The position numbers were made by a program, and so were the translations under genes. Positions 1 through 6,609 of a stretch of 11,011 nt of DNA are shown one piece after another. How positions within the stretch are numbered: the first letter of the stretch is position 1; the number at the start of each line of letters is the position of its first letter. Below the pieces are notes generated by a model. The model was not told the DNA's origin, searched no databases, and worked only from the letters and a program-made list of their open reading frames with translations. Origin of the DNA: Flavobacterium psychrophilum (GTDB lineage: Bacteria; Bacteroidota; Bacteroidia; Flavobacteriales; Flavobacteriaceae); the NCBI GenBank assembly GCA_022729635.1, contig DZAU01000004.1, positions 1-11,011 on the forward strand, read 5' to 3'.

Positions 1-25
1 TAAAAACGGTTTAAACTATAAACGA

Positions 26-49
26 AAACTTCTCTTTTCGACGAAGTTT
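26..49 (+). terminator. Possible weak intrinsic terminator of an unseen upstream gene
   Basis: AAACTTC (26-32) and GAAGTTT (43-49) form a perfect 7-bp stem around a 10-nt loop, followed by a T-rich tail (tgtttgtttta). This could end transcription of a gene lying left of the window. A reading frame open from base 2 to the TAA at 68-70 could be that gene's last codons, but it has no recognisable sequence. The stem is AT-rich and short, so this could be chance. Confidence 0.25.
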
Positions 50-79
50 GTTTGTTTTAGTAAAGATTAATTTTTACAA

Positions 80-107
80 TATTCATAGATGATATGAATA
101 ATCATAT
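80..107. promoter_or_regulatory. Operator-like dyad upstream of the R-M genes
   Basis: TATTCATA (80-87) and TATGAATA (93-100) are perfect inverted copies with a 5-nt spacer. A second, overlapping dyad pairs ATATGA (92-97) with TCATAT (102-107). The result is three half-sites of TCATA, in the orientations direct, inverted, direct. Such an arrangement is typical of a dimeric repressor or an R-M controller protein. A weak promoter match (TTG at 48-50, 17 nt, TAATTTTT at 68-75, 7 of 8 against TAnnTTTG) would place a transcription start inside the dyad. No controller gene is visible, so the binding protein is unknown; the methyltransferase itself is one candidate. The AT-rich background weakens the case. 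Confidence 0.35.
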
Positions 108-120
108 ATTAAGAAAGGCG

Positions 121-192
121 ATGGCAACGCAAAAAACAATGCAATCTAACAGACTTCCAATTAAAATTGTAAATTTGACACACAACATTTAG
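121..192 (+). CDS. Possible 23-codon leader peptide before the methyltransferase
   Basis: ATG at 121 follows the purine-rich stretch aagaaaggcg and opens a 23-residue frame, MATQKTMQSN then RLPIKIVNLTHNI, ending at TAG 190-192. It stops 12 nt before the methyltransferase start. An in-frame ATG at 94 lies inside the operator-like dyad and would give a longer version. I recognise no family. It could be a translated leader, the debris of an older gene, or chance. The only support is its position and the purine-rich stretch ahead of it. Confidence 0.2.
   Translation: MATQKTMQSNRLPIKIVNLTHNI
170..177 (+). promoter_or_regulatory. Candidate -7 element for the R-M genes
   Basis: TAAATTTG matches the Bacteroidota -7 consensus TAnnTTTG exactly, 27 nt ahead of the methyltransferase ATG. 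No TTG lies at the expected 17-23 nt upstream (one at 167-169 is far too close), so the -33 half is missing. If it is used, the transcript would skip the possible leader peptide at 121-192. Confidence 0.3.
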
Positions 193-204
193 AGATAATG
201 AAGA

Positions 205-987
205 ATGACATTTAAAGAAAAATTCCTAAACAAAATAATTAACGGCGATAGTTTAACTGTTATGCGCGAGATGCCAGACAAATGCTTGGACTTAGTAGTA
301 ACCTCGCCTCCATATAATTTAAAAAATTCTACAGGTAACGGAATGAAAGACGGTCGTGGAGGAAAATGGGCAAGTGCCGCTTTGGTAAATGGTTATAGCC
401 ATTATGACGACAATATGCCACACGAAGAATATGTGGAGTGGCAGCACAATTGTTTAAAAGAAATGTTCAGGCTAATTAAAGATGATGGAGCTATTTTCTA
501 TAACCATAAATGGAGGGTTCAAGACGGATTGCTCCAAGATAGACAGGACATAATCAAAGATTTGCCGGTCAGACAAATTATTATTTGGAGACGAAAAGGA
601 GGTATAAACTTCAATGCAGGTTATTTTTTACCCACTTATGAAGTTATTTATCTAATTACAAAACCAAACTTCAAACTTTCTCCAAAGGCTAACGCTTTTG
701 GGGATGTTTGGGAGTTTAAACAAGAAATGAAAAATAATCACCCTGCACCATTTCCTGTTTCTCTCATTGACCGGATTATTTCTTCTACTAATGCTGAAAC
801 TATTTTAGATCCGTTTATGGGTAGCGGAACGACAGCAATTGCAGCAATGTGGCACAAAAGAAACTATATCGGAATAGAATTATCACCCGATTATTGTGAT
901 TTGGCTGAACAACGAATTGAACGTAATAAAAAACAAAGTGAGTTAATCGGGTTAAGGCCTTTAACACTATTTCAAGAAGTAGAATAA
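205..987 (+). CDS. Type II DNA methyltransferase, SPPY motif (probably N4-cytosine)
   Basis: This enzyme transfers a methyl group from S-adenosylmethionine to a base in a specific DNA site, and so protects the host from the endonuclease encoded next to it. The catalytic motif TSPPYN is at residues 33-38 and the SAM-binding motif DPFMGSGTT at 202-210. Catalytic before SAM-binding is the beta-class order. SPPY, rather than DPPY or NPPY, is usual for N4-cytosine enzymes, and the methylases paired with MvaI and BcnI are also N4-cytosine, which fits the partner. At 260 residues it is complete for a small beta-class enzyme. The ATG at 198-200 is out of frame and hits a stop after five codons, so ATG 205 is the start. 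The stop shares one base with the next gene's start (TAATG), which implies translational coupling. The recognition site cannot be read from the sequence. Confidence 0.93.
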   Translation: MTFKEKFLNKIINGDSLTVMREMPDKCLDLVVTSPPYNLKNSTGNGMKDGRGGKWASAALVNGYSHYDDNMPHEEYVEWQHNCLKEMFRLIKDDGAIFYNHKWRVQDGLLQDRQDIIKDLPVRQIIIWRRKGGINFNAGYFLPTYEVIYLITKPNFKLSPKANAFGDVWEFKQEMKNNHPAPFPVSLIDRIISSTNAETILDPFMGSGTTAIAAMWHKRNYIGIELSPDYCDLAEQRIERNKKQSELIGLRPLTLFQEVE

Positions 988-1772
988 TGAAAATATACAC
1001 AAAGGACAGCTTAATTACAGAGTTAAAAAATATTTCCGAACAAGGTTGGATAGATAATGCAAGACATGGTAATCACGGAGGTATTGGTAACACACTAGAA
1101 GACTTATTGGGAATTGAAGAAAATAACCTTCCTATTCCAAATGCTGCAGAATGGGAATTAAAAACTCAAAGAATAAACACTTCTTCTTTGACAACCTTAT
1201 TTCATATTGAACCCTCGCCAAGAGCTGTAAAATTTGTTCCTCAAATTTTGCTTTTAAAATATGGTTGGGCTCACCAAGAAGCAGGAAAAAAGTATCCCGA
1301 ACAAGAAATGAGTTTTAGACAAACCATTCATGGACTTTCTCCAAGTGACAGAGGATTTCAAGTAATTATTGATAGGAAAAACAGCAAGGTTTTAATTTCA
1401 TTTGACAGCAATAAGGTTGCTGAAAAACACCTAGAATGGTTAAAACAGGTTCAAACAAAAATAGGTTTAGGGCAACTTGACCCACAACCATATTGGGGAT
1501 TTGACGACCTTTCAAATAAAGCAGGAACGAAGCTTTTAAACTGTTTCTATGTTCAAGCAGAAGTTAAGAAAGAAAAGGACAGAGAATTTTACAAGTACAG
1601 CAAAATAATGATGTTGCAAAAGTTCAATTTTGATGGGTTTTTAAATCAAATTGAAAAAGGAAATATTCTAGTAGATTTTGACGCAAGAAGCGGGCATAAT
1701 CATGGGACAAAGTTTAGAATGAGACAAAATTGTTTGCCTGAACTTTACGAAAAATCGACTATAATTTTATAA
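987..1772 (+). CDS. MvaI/BcnI-family type II restriction endonuclease
   Basis: This is the cutting partner of the methyltransferase. Family features are the N-terminal block GNTLEDLLGIEENN (34-47), the catalytic segment EWELKTQR (55-62) with E57 and K59, the following SSLTTLFHIEPSPR (66-79), and a C-terminal FDARSGHNHGTKFRMR block probably involved in DNA binding. MvaI and BcnI cut CCWGG and CCSGG as monomers. This relative probably reads a similar CC-GG type site, but that is inference. From memory, MvaI uses D50, E55 and K57. Here the residue five before the glutamate is N52, not aspartate, which may be a family variant or may affect metal binding. The 261-residue length suits the family. 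The gene starts in the methyltransferase stop codon, so methylase is made first, the safe order for a host acquiring the pair. Confidence 0.9.
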   Translation: MKIYTKDSLITELKNISEQGWIDNARHGNHGGIGNTLEDLLGIEENNLPIPNAAEWELKTQRINTSSLTTLFHIEPSPRAVKFVPQILLLKYGWAHQEAGKKYPEQEMSFRQTIHGLSPSDRGFQVIIDRKNSKVLISFDSNKVAEKHLEWLKQVQTKIGLGQLDPQPYWGFDDLSNKAGTKLLNCFYVQAEVKKEKDREFYKYSKIMMLQKFNFDGFLNQIEKGNILVDFDARSGHNHGTKFRMRQNCLPELYEKSTIIL

Positions 1773-1832
1773 AAACTGATCCAAAAGATATGGTTTTTAG
1801 GCTAACAACTATGCCAGAAAACTATTTTTATT

Positions 1833-2141
1833 ATGAAATCCACCCGAGAAATATTCAAAACCAACCCTTCCCTTCTGGACAAAACAGAAGTTGTACAACT
1901 TTTGGCTTATTGCGAGCAATTGCAGGATGAAATCGTGGAATTCAAATTCCAGAAAACAAACAATAAAGAATTGGCGATGCTAGATATGCTCAAAGAAGTC
2001 ATCAAGGGTTGTAATGCCATCCAGAAAGAGCAAATGGAACACGAACGTTTTGGCTTTGAGGCACCTCATTATCAAGAAACAATTTCAAACTTGCAACGCT
2101 ATATTTTGAAGCGTTGTCAGGACGAAAAGATTTGGCTATAA
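1833..2141 (+). CDS. Small conserved-looking hypothetical protein, mostly helical
   Basis: This 102-residue protein of unknown function has no signal peptide or membrane segment, so it is probably cytosolic. It is rich in charged residues and predicted by eye to be almost all alpha-helix (LDKTEVVQLLAYCEQLQDEI, then KELAMLDMLKEVIKG, then YQETISNLQRYILKRCQ). It has three cysteines (C27, C61 and C95) but no clear metal-binding spacing. An in-frame TAA at 1803-1805 limits the 5' extension. The ATG at 1811 is in another frame and gives a 39-codon peptide, so ATG 1833 is preferred. It follows the R-M pair by 60 nt on the same strand but has a more host-like codon pattern, and I suspect it belongs to the chromosomal backbone. 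It converges on the GT9 gene. I have seen similar proteins only as flavobacterial hypotheticals. Confidence 0.75.
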   Translation: MKSTREIFKTNPSLLDKTEVVQLLAYCEQLQDEIVEFKFQKTNNKELAMLDMLKEVIKGCNAIQKEQMEHERFGFEAPHYQETISNLQRYILKRCQDEKIWL

Positions 2142-2156
2142 AACATTACGGGGAAC

Positions 2157-2226
2157 GACCTGTCCGCCGTGGCGGAAGCAATCTCATTTGTTGTTATGAG
2201 ATTTCTTCCGCCACGGCGGACAGGTC
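2157..2226. repeat. Long nested palindrome between convergent genes
   Basis: A perfect 22-bp inverted repeat (2157-2178 against 2205-2226) continues inward, after one C/T mismatch (2179/2204), with 8 more pairs (2180-2187 against 2196-2203) around the 8-nt loop ttgttgtt. Each outer arm also holds its own small palindrome, TCCGCC-GT-GGCGGA (2163-2176) and TCCGCC-AC-GGCGGA (2208-2221), so cruciform or clover-like folding is possible. The arms are strikingly GC-rich for this genome. It sits in the 121-nt gap between two convergent genes and may block read-through from both sides, although no T-run follows on either strand. The inner part and the flank (ccttcgtcgaaatgacaaa) resemble a dispersed flavobacterial intergenic repeat that I recall but have not checked. 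Confidence 0.9.
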
Positions 2227-2262
2227 CTTCGTCGAAATGACAAATAAACCCCAATAGCGCAA

Positions 2263-3324
2263 CTAAATTTGTAACGATGAATTGATTTTATCGATTACAC
2301 TTTCAACTGAAATTGTTCGCATTGCATTTTCATAACCTGCAACTTTTTTATTCCCATAAACCGAAGTGGGTAATTTCGGGAACAAATTTCTATCTGCTGT
2401 CAAAGCATTTTCTATTGGTTGATTGAAAGGAGAAAACCCTGAAAAAGGATGGGTTGCACCCCAAAGTGTGATGACTTTTACGCCCAACATTGCAGCTAGA
2501 TGAGCATTCCCGGAATCCATTGAAAGCATTACATCAAGATTGGAGATGAGTTGCAATTCTTGCGGAAACTTAATTTTTCCTGCAATATTTATTACATTTT
2601 CTTTCTTTTTTAAAAGCGAATCGAGGAGTTCAATTTCCTTTTTTCCACCACCAAAAAGCAGGATTTTATAATTTGCATTTTCTGCTAATTTATCGATGAG
2701 TTGCTGCATTAAATCCAGCGGATATACTTTCGAATCGTATTGGGCAAAAGGTGCGATTCCAATTCTAATTCCAGAGAAATCGGGAATCTTTTCATTCTCA
2801 ACTAATATTTTCAAAATATCATTCGATAAAACTGCCTTTTCAGGAAATACAGGATTCGATAAATCTACTGTAAAACCGAGTTCTTCAAACACTTTCACAT
2901 GTCTTTCGAACATTGTGGTTAAGGGTTTGAATATTTTGTTTTCTGAACGTGTCAATGCTGCTTTTTCGGCTCTGCCTTTATCAACAAAGGCTGTTTTTTT
3001 TCCGTTCAAGGCAAAAAGTGTCCGGATTATTTTGGAGCGCAAAACATTATGCAAATCGGCGAAAGCATCAATTTGTAACGCTTTCAAATCTTGAAACAGT
3101 CGCAATAATCCAAAAAATCCTTTGTGACGATTCTTCTCGTCGAAAGCAAAGAAAGAAACATTAGAAATCGTCTCGAAAAGTGGTTTAAAAAAAGGACGGG
3201 AAATGACTGTGATTTTTACTTCGGGATTTTGTGAGGCAAAAGCCCTTAAAACAGGAACCGTCATAGCGACATCTCCCATTGCGGAAAGTCTCATGACGGC
3301 TATATGTTTGATTTTTTTTGACAA
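2263..3324 (-). CDS. Glycosyltransferase family 9 (heptosyltransferase-like)
   Basis: This GT9 enzyme is a GT-B fold protein that moves a sugar from a nucleotide donor onto a lipid-linked or LPS-core acceptor at the inner face of the cytoplasmic membrane. Family marks are the N-terminal strand and loop KHIAVMRLSAMGD (6-18, with the catalytic-type Asp18), FGGGKKE (224-230) and the donor-site block MDSGNAHLAAMLG (269-281), followed by TLWGATHP. The length of 353 is normal. The start codon is TTG. The frame has no ATG before Met11, and starting at Met11 would remove the first beta strand; an in-frame stop lies at 3352-3354. The usual neighbour, a DUF4254 gene, is two genes away because an AlbA_2 gene lies between them. 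The 153 nt ahead of the start (3325-3477) show no other gene and no good promoter match. The exact sugar is unknown. Confidence 0.88.
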   Translation of the reverse strand: MSKKIKHIAVMRLSAMGDVAMTVPVLRAFASQNPEVKITVISRPFFKPLFETISNVSFFAFDEKNRHKGFFGLLRLFQDLKALQIDAFADLHNVLRSKIIRTLFALNGKKTAFVDKGRAEKAALTRSENKIFKPLTTMFERHVKVFEELGFTVDLSNPVFPEKAVLSNDILKILVENEKIPDFSGIRIGIAPFAQYDSKVYPLDLMQQLIDKLAENANYKILLFGGGKKEIELLDSLLKKKENVINIAGKIKFPQELQLISNLDVMLSMDSGNAHLAAMLGVKVITLWGATHPFSGFSPFNQPIENALTADRNLFPKLPTSVYGNKKVAGYENAMRTISVESVIDKINSSLQI

Positions 3325-3477
3325 TATTTGGATAATTTTGATTTGAATATTTTAGATAAATGTTGTAAAATGTGGTGGTTTTTTGGCCATTTTTAGGCCC
3401 TTTCGTTTTTATGACAATCTCTTTAAAGTCAATGCATAACAAAAAATTATTAGTGAAAAATCATCTTTTTTAACGAT

Positions 3478-5232
3478 TTATTGGTCTTTTTTTTGCCCTT
3501 TTTTTGCCCTTTCATTTTTGCTTTCCAAATCTGAAATTGTTTTAGAAATTGCTTCTGAATACAGTTCCATCTTTTTTAAATAGGCATCATTAATTTTATA
3601 AGAAGTACCTTGTTGTTCAATAGTTTCGTTGTGAACCAGTTTTTCGATTCTAATTCTCACTTGTTTTTGAGATAATTTACCTTCAAAGAGGACTATGAAA
3701 TCCTTCATCTTAGCCTTTTTTTCCCTAGATAGATATTGTAAAACTATTATTAAAACTTGATTAACATCTAATTCTTGAAGATTGTAATATTTTGCTTTTT
3801 CATTTGTAAACTCGTAGTAATCCTTTGAAAGAATGTAATAGATAGCATTTGTCTTGCCTCTTTTTTCTATTAGCTTTTTATCCAAAAGTTTAGAAACTAT
3901 TTCTGTATCTAAATCATTTTTAGTTACACTCTTTTTTATCATATTTAAAGTAATAACTTCTAAAACGGATAGTTTTTCTGATTCTGGTAATTCTTCTTGA
4001 ACTGCAACTATAAATAAGGCAAATGCCCTATCTTCTATTACTGCTGATAATTTTAAATTTACTTGAAAATAATCAGATTTTGAATAGTCTGGATCTGCTT
4101 TTCCTTCTATAAGCGTATTGTAAAAAATCTTATCAACTCCTTGTCCTGAACGTTCTACAATTCCTGTCTTTTGCAAAACATCAGCTAAAAGTCTGTTTCT
4201 TGGAGTGCTAGGTGTTTTTAAAAGGTTTTCCAAATTAATGCCTATTGGAAATCCTCCTGCATTAATTATGTCTAATCTTTGAGGGAATTGTTTCACAACG
4301 ATTTCAGATGTTCTTCTGTAGTCTCTATGTGTAATTGCATTGTTAATAGACTCTCTAATAACTTCTTCATTAAAAAAAGGAATATTAAAAATATAAGCGC
4401 CATCTTGAATTGGAAAACTACCATTTCTTAAATTAATGGTGTTCCAAAGTTCCTCAATTAATATGAAAAAAGGTTCTGAAAAAACAATTCTATTATCAAA
4501 AGGTATTTGATTTTCAGCATTTCGATATTCCAACATCACGGCAGCTTGAGGGAGTTTTTCGTTTAAGACTTCTTTTTTTGCAAGAAGAATTAATGCTGCA
4601 TTAGTAAGTTTACCATTTTTAAAAAGTTCTAAATCAGACAACAATTGCTCATTAGAAAGGGTCTTAAAAATGAGGTTGTTTTGTTTTAAAGCATATTTTT
4701 CTTTTAAAATAGAAATCGCTTTTTCATCCAAATCAATAACTCTTAAACCCTCACAAAATTGTTGAGAAAAATCAGGCTCTTGTTCGTTAATTATTTTTAA
4801 ATAAACTTCATCAGACATTGGTTTTAATTCTTCTCCAACTCGCATTAAAGCCACATCTTCAAATTTAAAAACCTTTCCAGCTGGACGAGAAGGAACTTCA
4901 ATTACTAAAATTCTTTTCTCGTTTTCATACAATTCATAAATAGCAGGTCTAATCTCGGTATCTCTATAAATATTTGATTCTAATTCTCCTATTGTTCCTA
5001 AATTTTGATTAGTTCCAACAACTTCATGTGGATAATTATCTGTCATTCCAATTATCAAACATCCACCTTCTTCATTACACAATGCAGTAACATAACCTAA
5101 AATACAACGCCTTCTATCACTAGGATTTGTTTTATTTCCTCCATTATAGGAAACGTTCCCGCCTTCCCCTTTTTTAAATTCAACTTTGTCTTCTGATTCT
5201 TTAAGATTTTTAAGTTTATCAATAGTTATCAT
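3478..5232 (-). CDS. AlbA_2 (Schlafen-type) domain protein with HATPase_c_4-like region
   Basis: Numbering is from the ATG at 5232 (584 residues); a TTG two codons upstream (5238) is also possible. The N-terminal AlbA_2/Schlafen-like nucleic-acid-binding domain spans about residues 8-140 (ESEDKVEFKKG, then EEGGCLIIGMTD, then ALMRVGEELKPMS). A region of the type annotated as ATP-binding or RecG-like follows, with EEVIRESINNAITHRDY (289-305) and RNRLLADVLQKTGIVERSGQ (345-364). The last third holds probable winged-helix segments, for example SKLLDKKLIEKRGKTNAIYY. Such proteins are treated as transcriptional regulators, and some relatives act in defence; the target here is unknown. The tail is Lys/Gln-rich (KNERAKKGQKKDQ) and encoded by a tandem repeat. 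The gene lies 29 nt after the DUF4254 gene and separates it from its usual GT9 partner, so it looks like an acquired insertion. Confidence 0.85.
   Translation of the reverse strand: MITIDKLKNLKESEDKVEFKKGEGGNVSYNGGNKTNPSDRRRCILGYVTALCNEEGGCLIIGMTDNYPHEVVGTNQNLGTIGELESNIYRDTEIRPAIYELYENEKRILVIEVPSRPAGKVFKFEDVALMRVGEELKPMSDEVYLKIINEQEPDFSQQFCEGLRVIDLDEKAISILKEKYALKQNNLIFKTLSNEQLLSDLELFKNGKLTNAALILLAKKEVLNEKLPQAAVMLEYRNAENQIPFDNRIVFSEPFFILIEELWNTINLRNGSFPIQDGAYIFNIPFFNEEVIRESINNAITHRDYRRTSEIVVKQFPQRLDIINAGGFPIGINLENLLKTPSTPRNRLLADVLQKTGIVERSGQGVDKIFYNTLIEGKADPDYSKSDYFQVNLKLSAVIEDRAFALFIVAVQEELPESEKLSVLEVITLNMIKKSVTKNDLDTEIVSKLLDKKLIEKRGKTNAIYYILSKDYYEFTNEKAKYYNLQELDVNQVLIIVLQYLSREKKAKMKDFIVLFEGKLSQKQVRIRIEKLVHNETIEQQGTSYKINDAYLKKMELYSEAISKTISDLESKNERAKKGQKKDQ
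3488..3509. repeat. 11-bp tandem repeat (two copies) at the AlbA_2 gene 3' end
   Basis: TTTTTTTGCCC occurs twice in tandem; on the coding strand this is GGGCAAAAAAA. It encodes most of the KKGQKKDQ tail. The unit is not a multiple of three and holds 7- and 8-base homopolymers, so slippage would shift the frame. One alternative frame ends KKTNKSLKKMIFH, the other ends RPINR, so only the last few residues would change. Confidence 0.85.
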
Positions 5233-5261
5233 AGACAAATTTGTTTTTTAAAAAATGATAT

Positions 5262-5876
5262 TTATTTTTTATTCTGATACAAAACCGGATTCAAATCATC
5301 GTCGTTGTACATCTTCATTTGTTTATAGACTTTCATAAATTTATCACCGCTTTCGATGTCGGTCAACAAATCATCGATTGCAGTCGATAAATCGGTTCTT
5401 TGTTCTAGCAACACATTTAATTTTGCCTGACATTTGTCTCTATGATCTTGCGAAGCTTCGGCACGAGTGGCCTCTTCGTTCATGTGATAAATTTTTAGAG
5501 CCAAAATCGACAATCTGTCGAATGCCCAAGCCGGACTTTCGGAATTGATTTTTGCATTGTCTTTCACTACTACGTGAGCATTTTTTTGAAGAAAATAACT
5601 ATCAATATATTCCACCATATCAGTGCGTTCTTGATTAGAAACGTCAATTCTTCTTTTCAATTTCAAGGCTGCAACAGGATCGATATTAGGATCACGGATG
5701 ATATCTTCGAAATGCCATTGAACGGTGTCAATCCAGTTTTTCAGATATAATAAATGCTCGAATTTTTCCTTTGGAAAAGGATTATTAATGGGTTGATCCA
5801 CATTATCAAACTGATGATAATCACGAATACTTTGTTCGAAAACGGAATAAGCTAATTTTGAAAACATATCTTTCAT
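5262..5876 (-). CDS. DUF4254 domain-containing protein
   Basis: This 204-residue protein fits the DUF4254 family, which has no established function. It is cytosolic in appearance, with no signal peptide or membrane span, and mainly helical. Recognisable stretches are WIDTVQWHFEDIIRDPNIDP (residues 48-67), the ALKLKRRIDVSNQERTDMVE helix, and SPAWAFDRLSILALKIYHM, with many conserved-type Arg/Asp/Glu residues. In flavobacteria its gene usually sits directly next to a GT9 glycosyltransferase gene, which suggests a role linked to surface glycan synthesis; that is inference from neighbourhood. Here the two are separated by the AlbA_2 gene. ATG 5876 is the only sensible start. It is divergent from upp across 79 nt. 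Confidence 0.85.
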   Translation of the reverse strand: MKDMFSKLAYSVFEQSIRDYHQFDNVDQPINNPFPKEKFEHLLYLKNWIDTVQWHFEDIIRDPNIDPVAALKLKRRIDVSNQERTDMVEYIDSYFLQKNAHVVVKDNAKINSESPAWAFDRLSILALKIYHMNEEATRAEASQDHRDKCQAKLNVLLEQRTDLSTAIDDLLTDIESGDKFMKVYKQMKMYNDDDLNPVLYQNKK

Positions 5877-5888
5877 ATTTTATAATTA

Positions 5889-5896
5889 CAAAGATA
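5889..5896 (-). promoter_or_regulatory. Candidate -7 element for the DUF4254 gene
   Basis: Read on the minus strand this is TATCTTTG, an exact match to TAnnTTTG, 12 nt ahead of the DUF4254 ATG. The leader would be only a few bases long, and no TTG sits at the expected -33 distance, so support is moderate at best. The same 79-nt gap must also hold the upp promoter, for which only a 7-of-8 match (TACTTTTA, 5904-5911) is visible. Confidence 0.35.
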
Positions 5897-5955
5897 CTTT
5901 TTATACTTTTATAGTCTATAAAAAACTCGAGAAGTTTCATTCCAAATTTAAAACG

Positions 5956-6609
5956 ATGCAAACACATTATTTATCAGAAGACAATAGTATTCTTAATCAT
6001 TTTCTTGGTCAAATCAGAAACATAAACGTGCAAAACGACAGTATGCGTTTTCGTAGAAATATTGAACGCATTGGCGAAGTGATGGCTTATGAATTGAGCA
6101 AGGATTTGCATTATAAAAACATCGAAATTCAAACTCCTCTTGGCATCAAGAAAACCACAGAAATCGAAGATAAATTAGTTTTGTGTTCCATACTTCGAGC
6201 AGGATTACCGCTGCATTTGGGTTTTTTGAATTATTTTGACAGTGCCGAAAATGGTTTCGTTTCTGCTTACAGACATCATCCTTACAATGACGATTTTTTT
6301 GATATTTTGGTCGAATATCAGGCTGTTCCAAATATCGAAAACAAAACATTGCTTTTGATCGACCCAATGCTTGCCACAGGACTATCAATGGTAGCCGTTT
6401 TTAATAAATTGATGGAAAAAGGGCTGCCAAAAGAAATTCATATTGCCGTAATTATCGCTGCTCCAGAAGGAATTGCCTATCTTGAAGATCATTTGCCGGA
6501 TTCCTGTCATCTTTGGGTTGCTACTTTAGACGAAAAACTAAACGATAAGAAATATATCGTTCCAGGACTTGGCGATGCAGGCGATTTAGCCTACGGAAAC
6601 AAATTATAA
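5956..6609 (+). CDS. upp: Uracil phosphoribosyltransferase
   Basis: This enzyme converts uracil and PRPP to UMP and pyrophosphate, the main uracil salvage step, in the cytoplasm. The PRPP-binding loop is LLLIDPMLATGLSM (132-145). The family segment CSILRAGLPLHLG (77-89) carries the conserved Arg81, and the uracil-binding C-terminal block YIVPGLGDAGDLAYG (200-214) is intact. The length of 217 residues is close to the usual 208-215. The motifs are clear, and only the group-specific N-terminus differs from the E. coli type. The 3' end overlaps the convergent DUF6427 gene by 6 nt: the last Leu codon TTA is the other gene's stop. In related genomes upp, DUF6427, DUF6341 and purD genes commonly occur in this order. 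Confidence 0.95.
   Translation: MQTHYLSEDNSILNHFLGQIRNINVQNDSMRFRRNIERIGEVMAYELSKDLHYKNIEIQTPLGIKKTTEIEDKLVLCSILRAGLPLHLGFLNYFDSAENGFVSAYRHHPYNDDFFDILVEYQAVPNIENKTLLLIDPMLATGLSMVAVFNKLMEKGLPKEIHIAVIIAAPEGIAYLEDHLPDSCHLWVATLDEKLNDKKYIVPGLGDAGDLAYGNKL

Noticed and set aside
1771..1798. AAAAAC / GTTTTT pairing after the endonuclease as a terminator
   Set aside because: The stem is almost pure A/T with a 16-nt loop, too weak to call.
1811..1930. 39-codon frame starting MPENYFYYEIHPRN
   Set aside because: It overlaps the 102-residue gene in another frame and has no recognisable features.
2696..3164. Plus-strand frames inside the GT9 gene, and similar frames inside upp, DUF6427, purD and the PaaK-like gene
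   Set aside because: These are antisense or shifted shadows of clear genes, with no domain or independent start signal.
3385..3400. GGCC-7nt-GGCC possible hairpin in the gap before GT9
   Set aside because: The stem is only 4 bp, and no gene ends there on the strand where a T-run follows.
3185..3442. 85-codon minus-strand frame overlapping the GT9 start
   Set aside because: It runs out of frame through the GT9 N-terminus and has no recognisable domain. Its Lys/Gln-like segment resembles the AlbA_2 tail only superficially.
5904..5911. TACTTTTA as the upp promoter
   Set aside because: It matches 7 of 8 bases, lacks a -33 TTG and lies in an AT-rich gap, so I did not list it as a feature.
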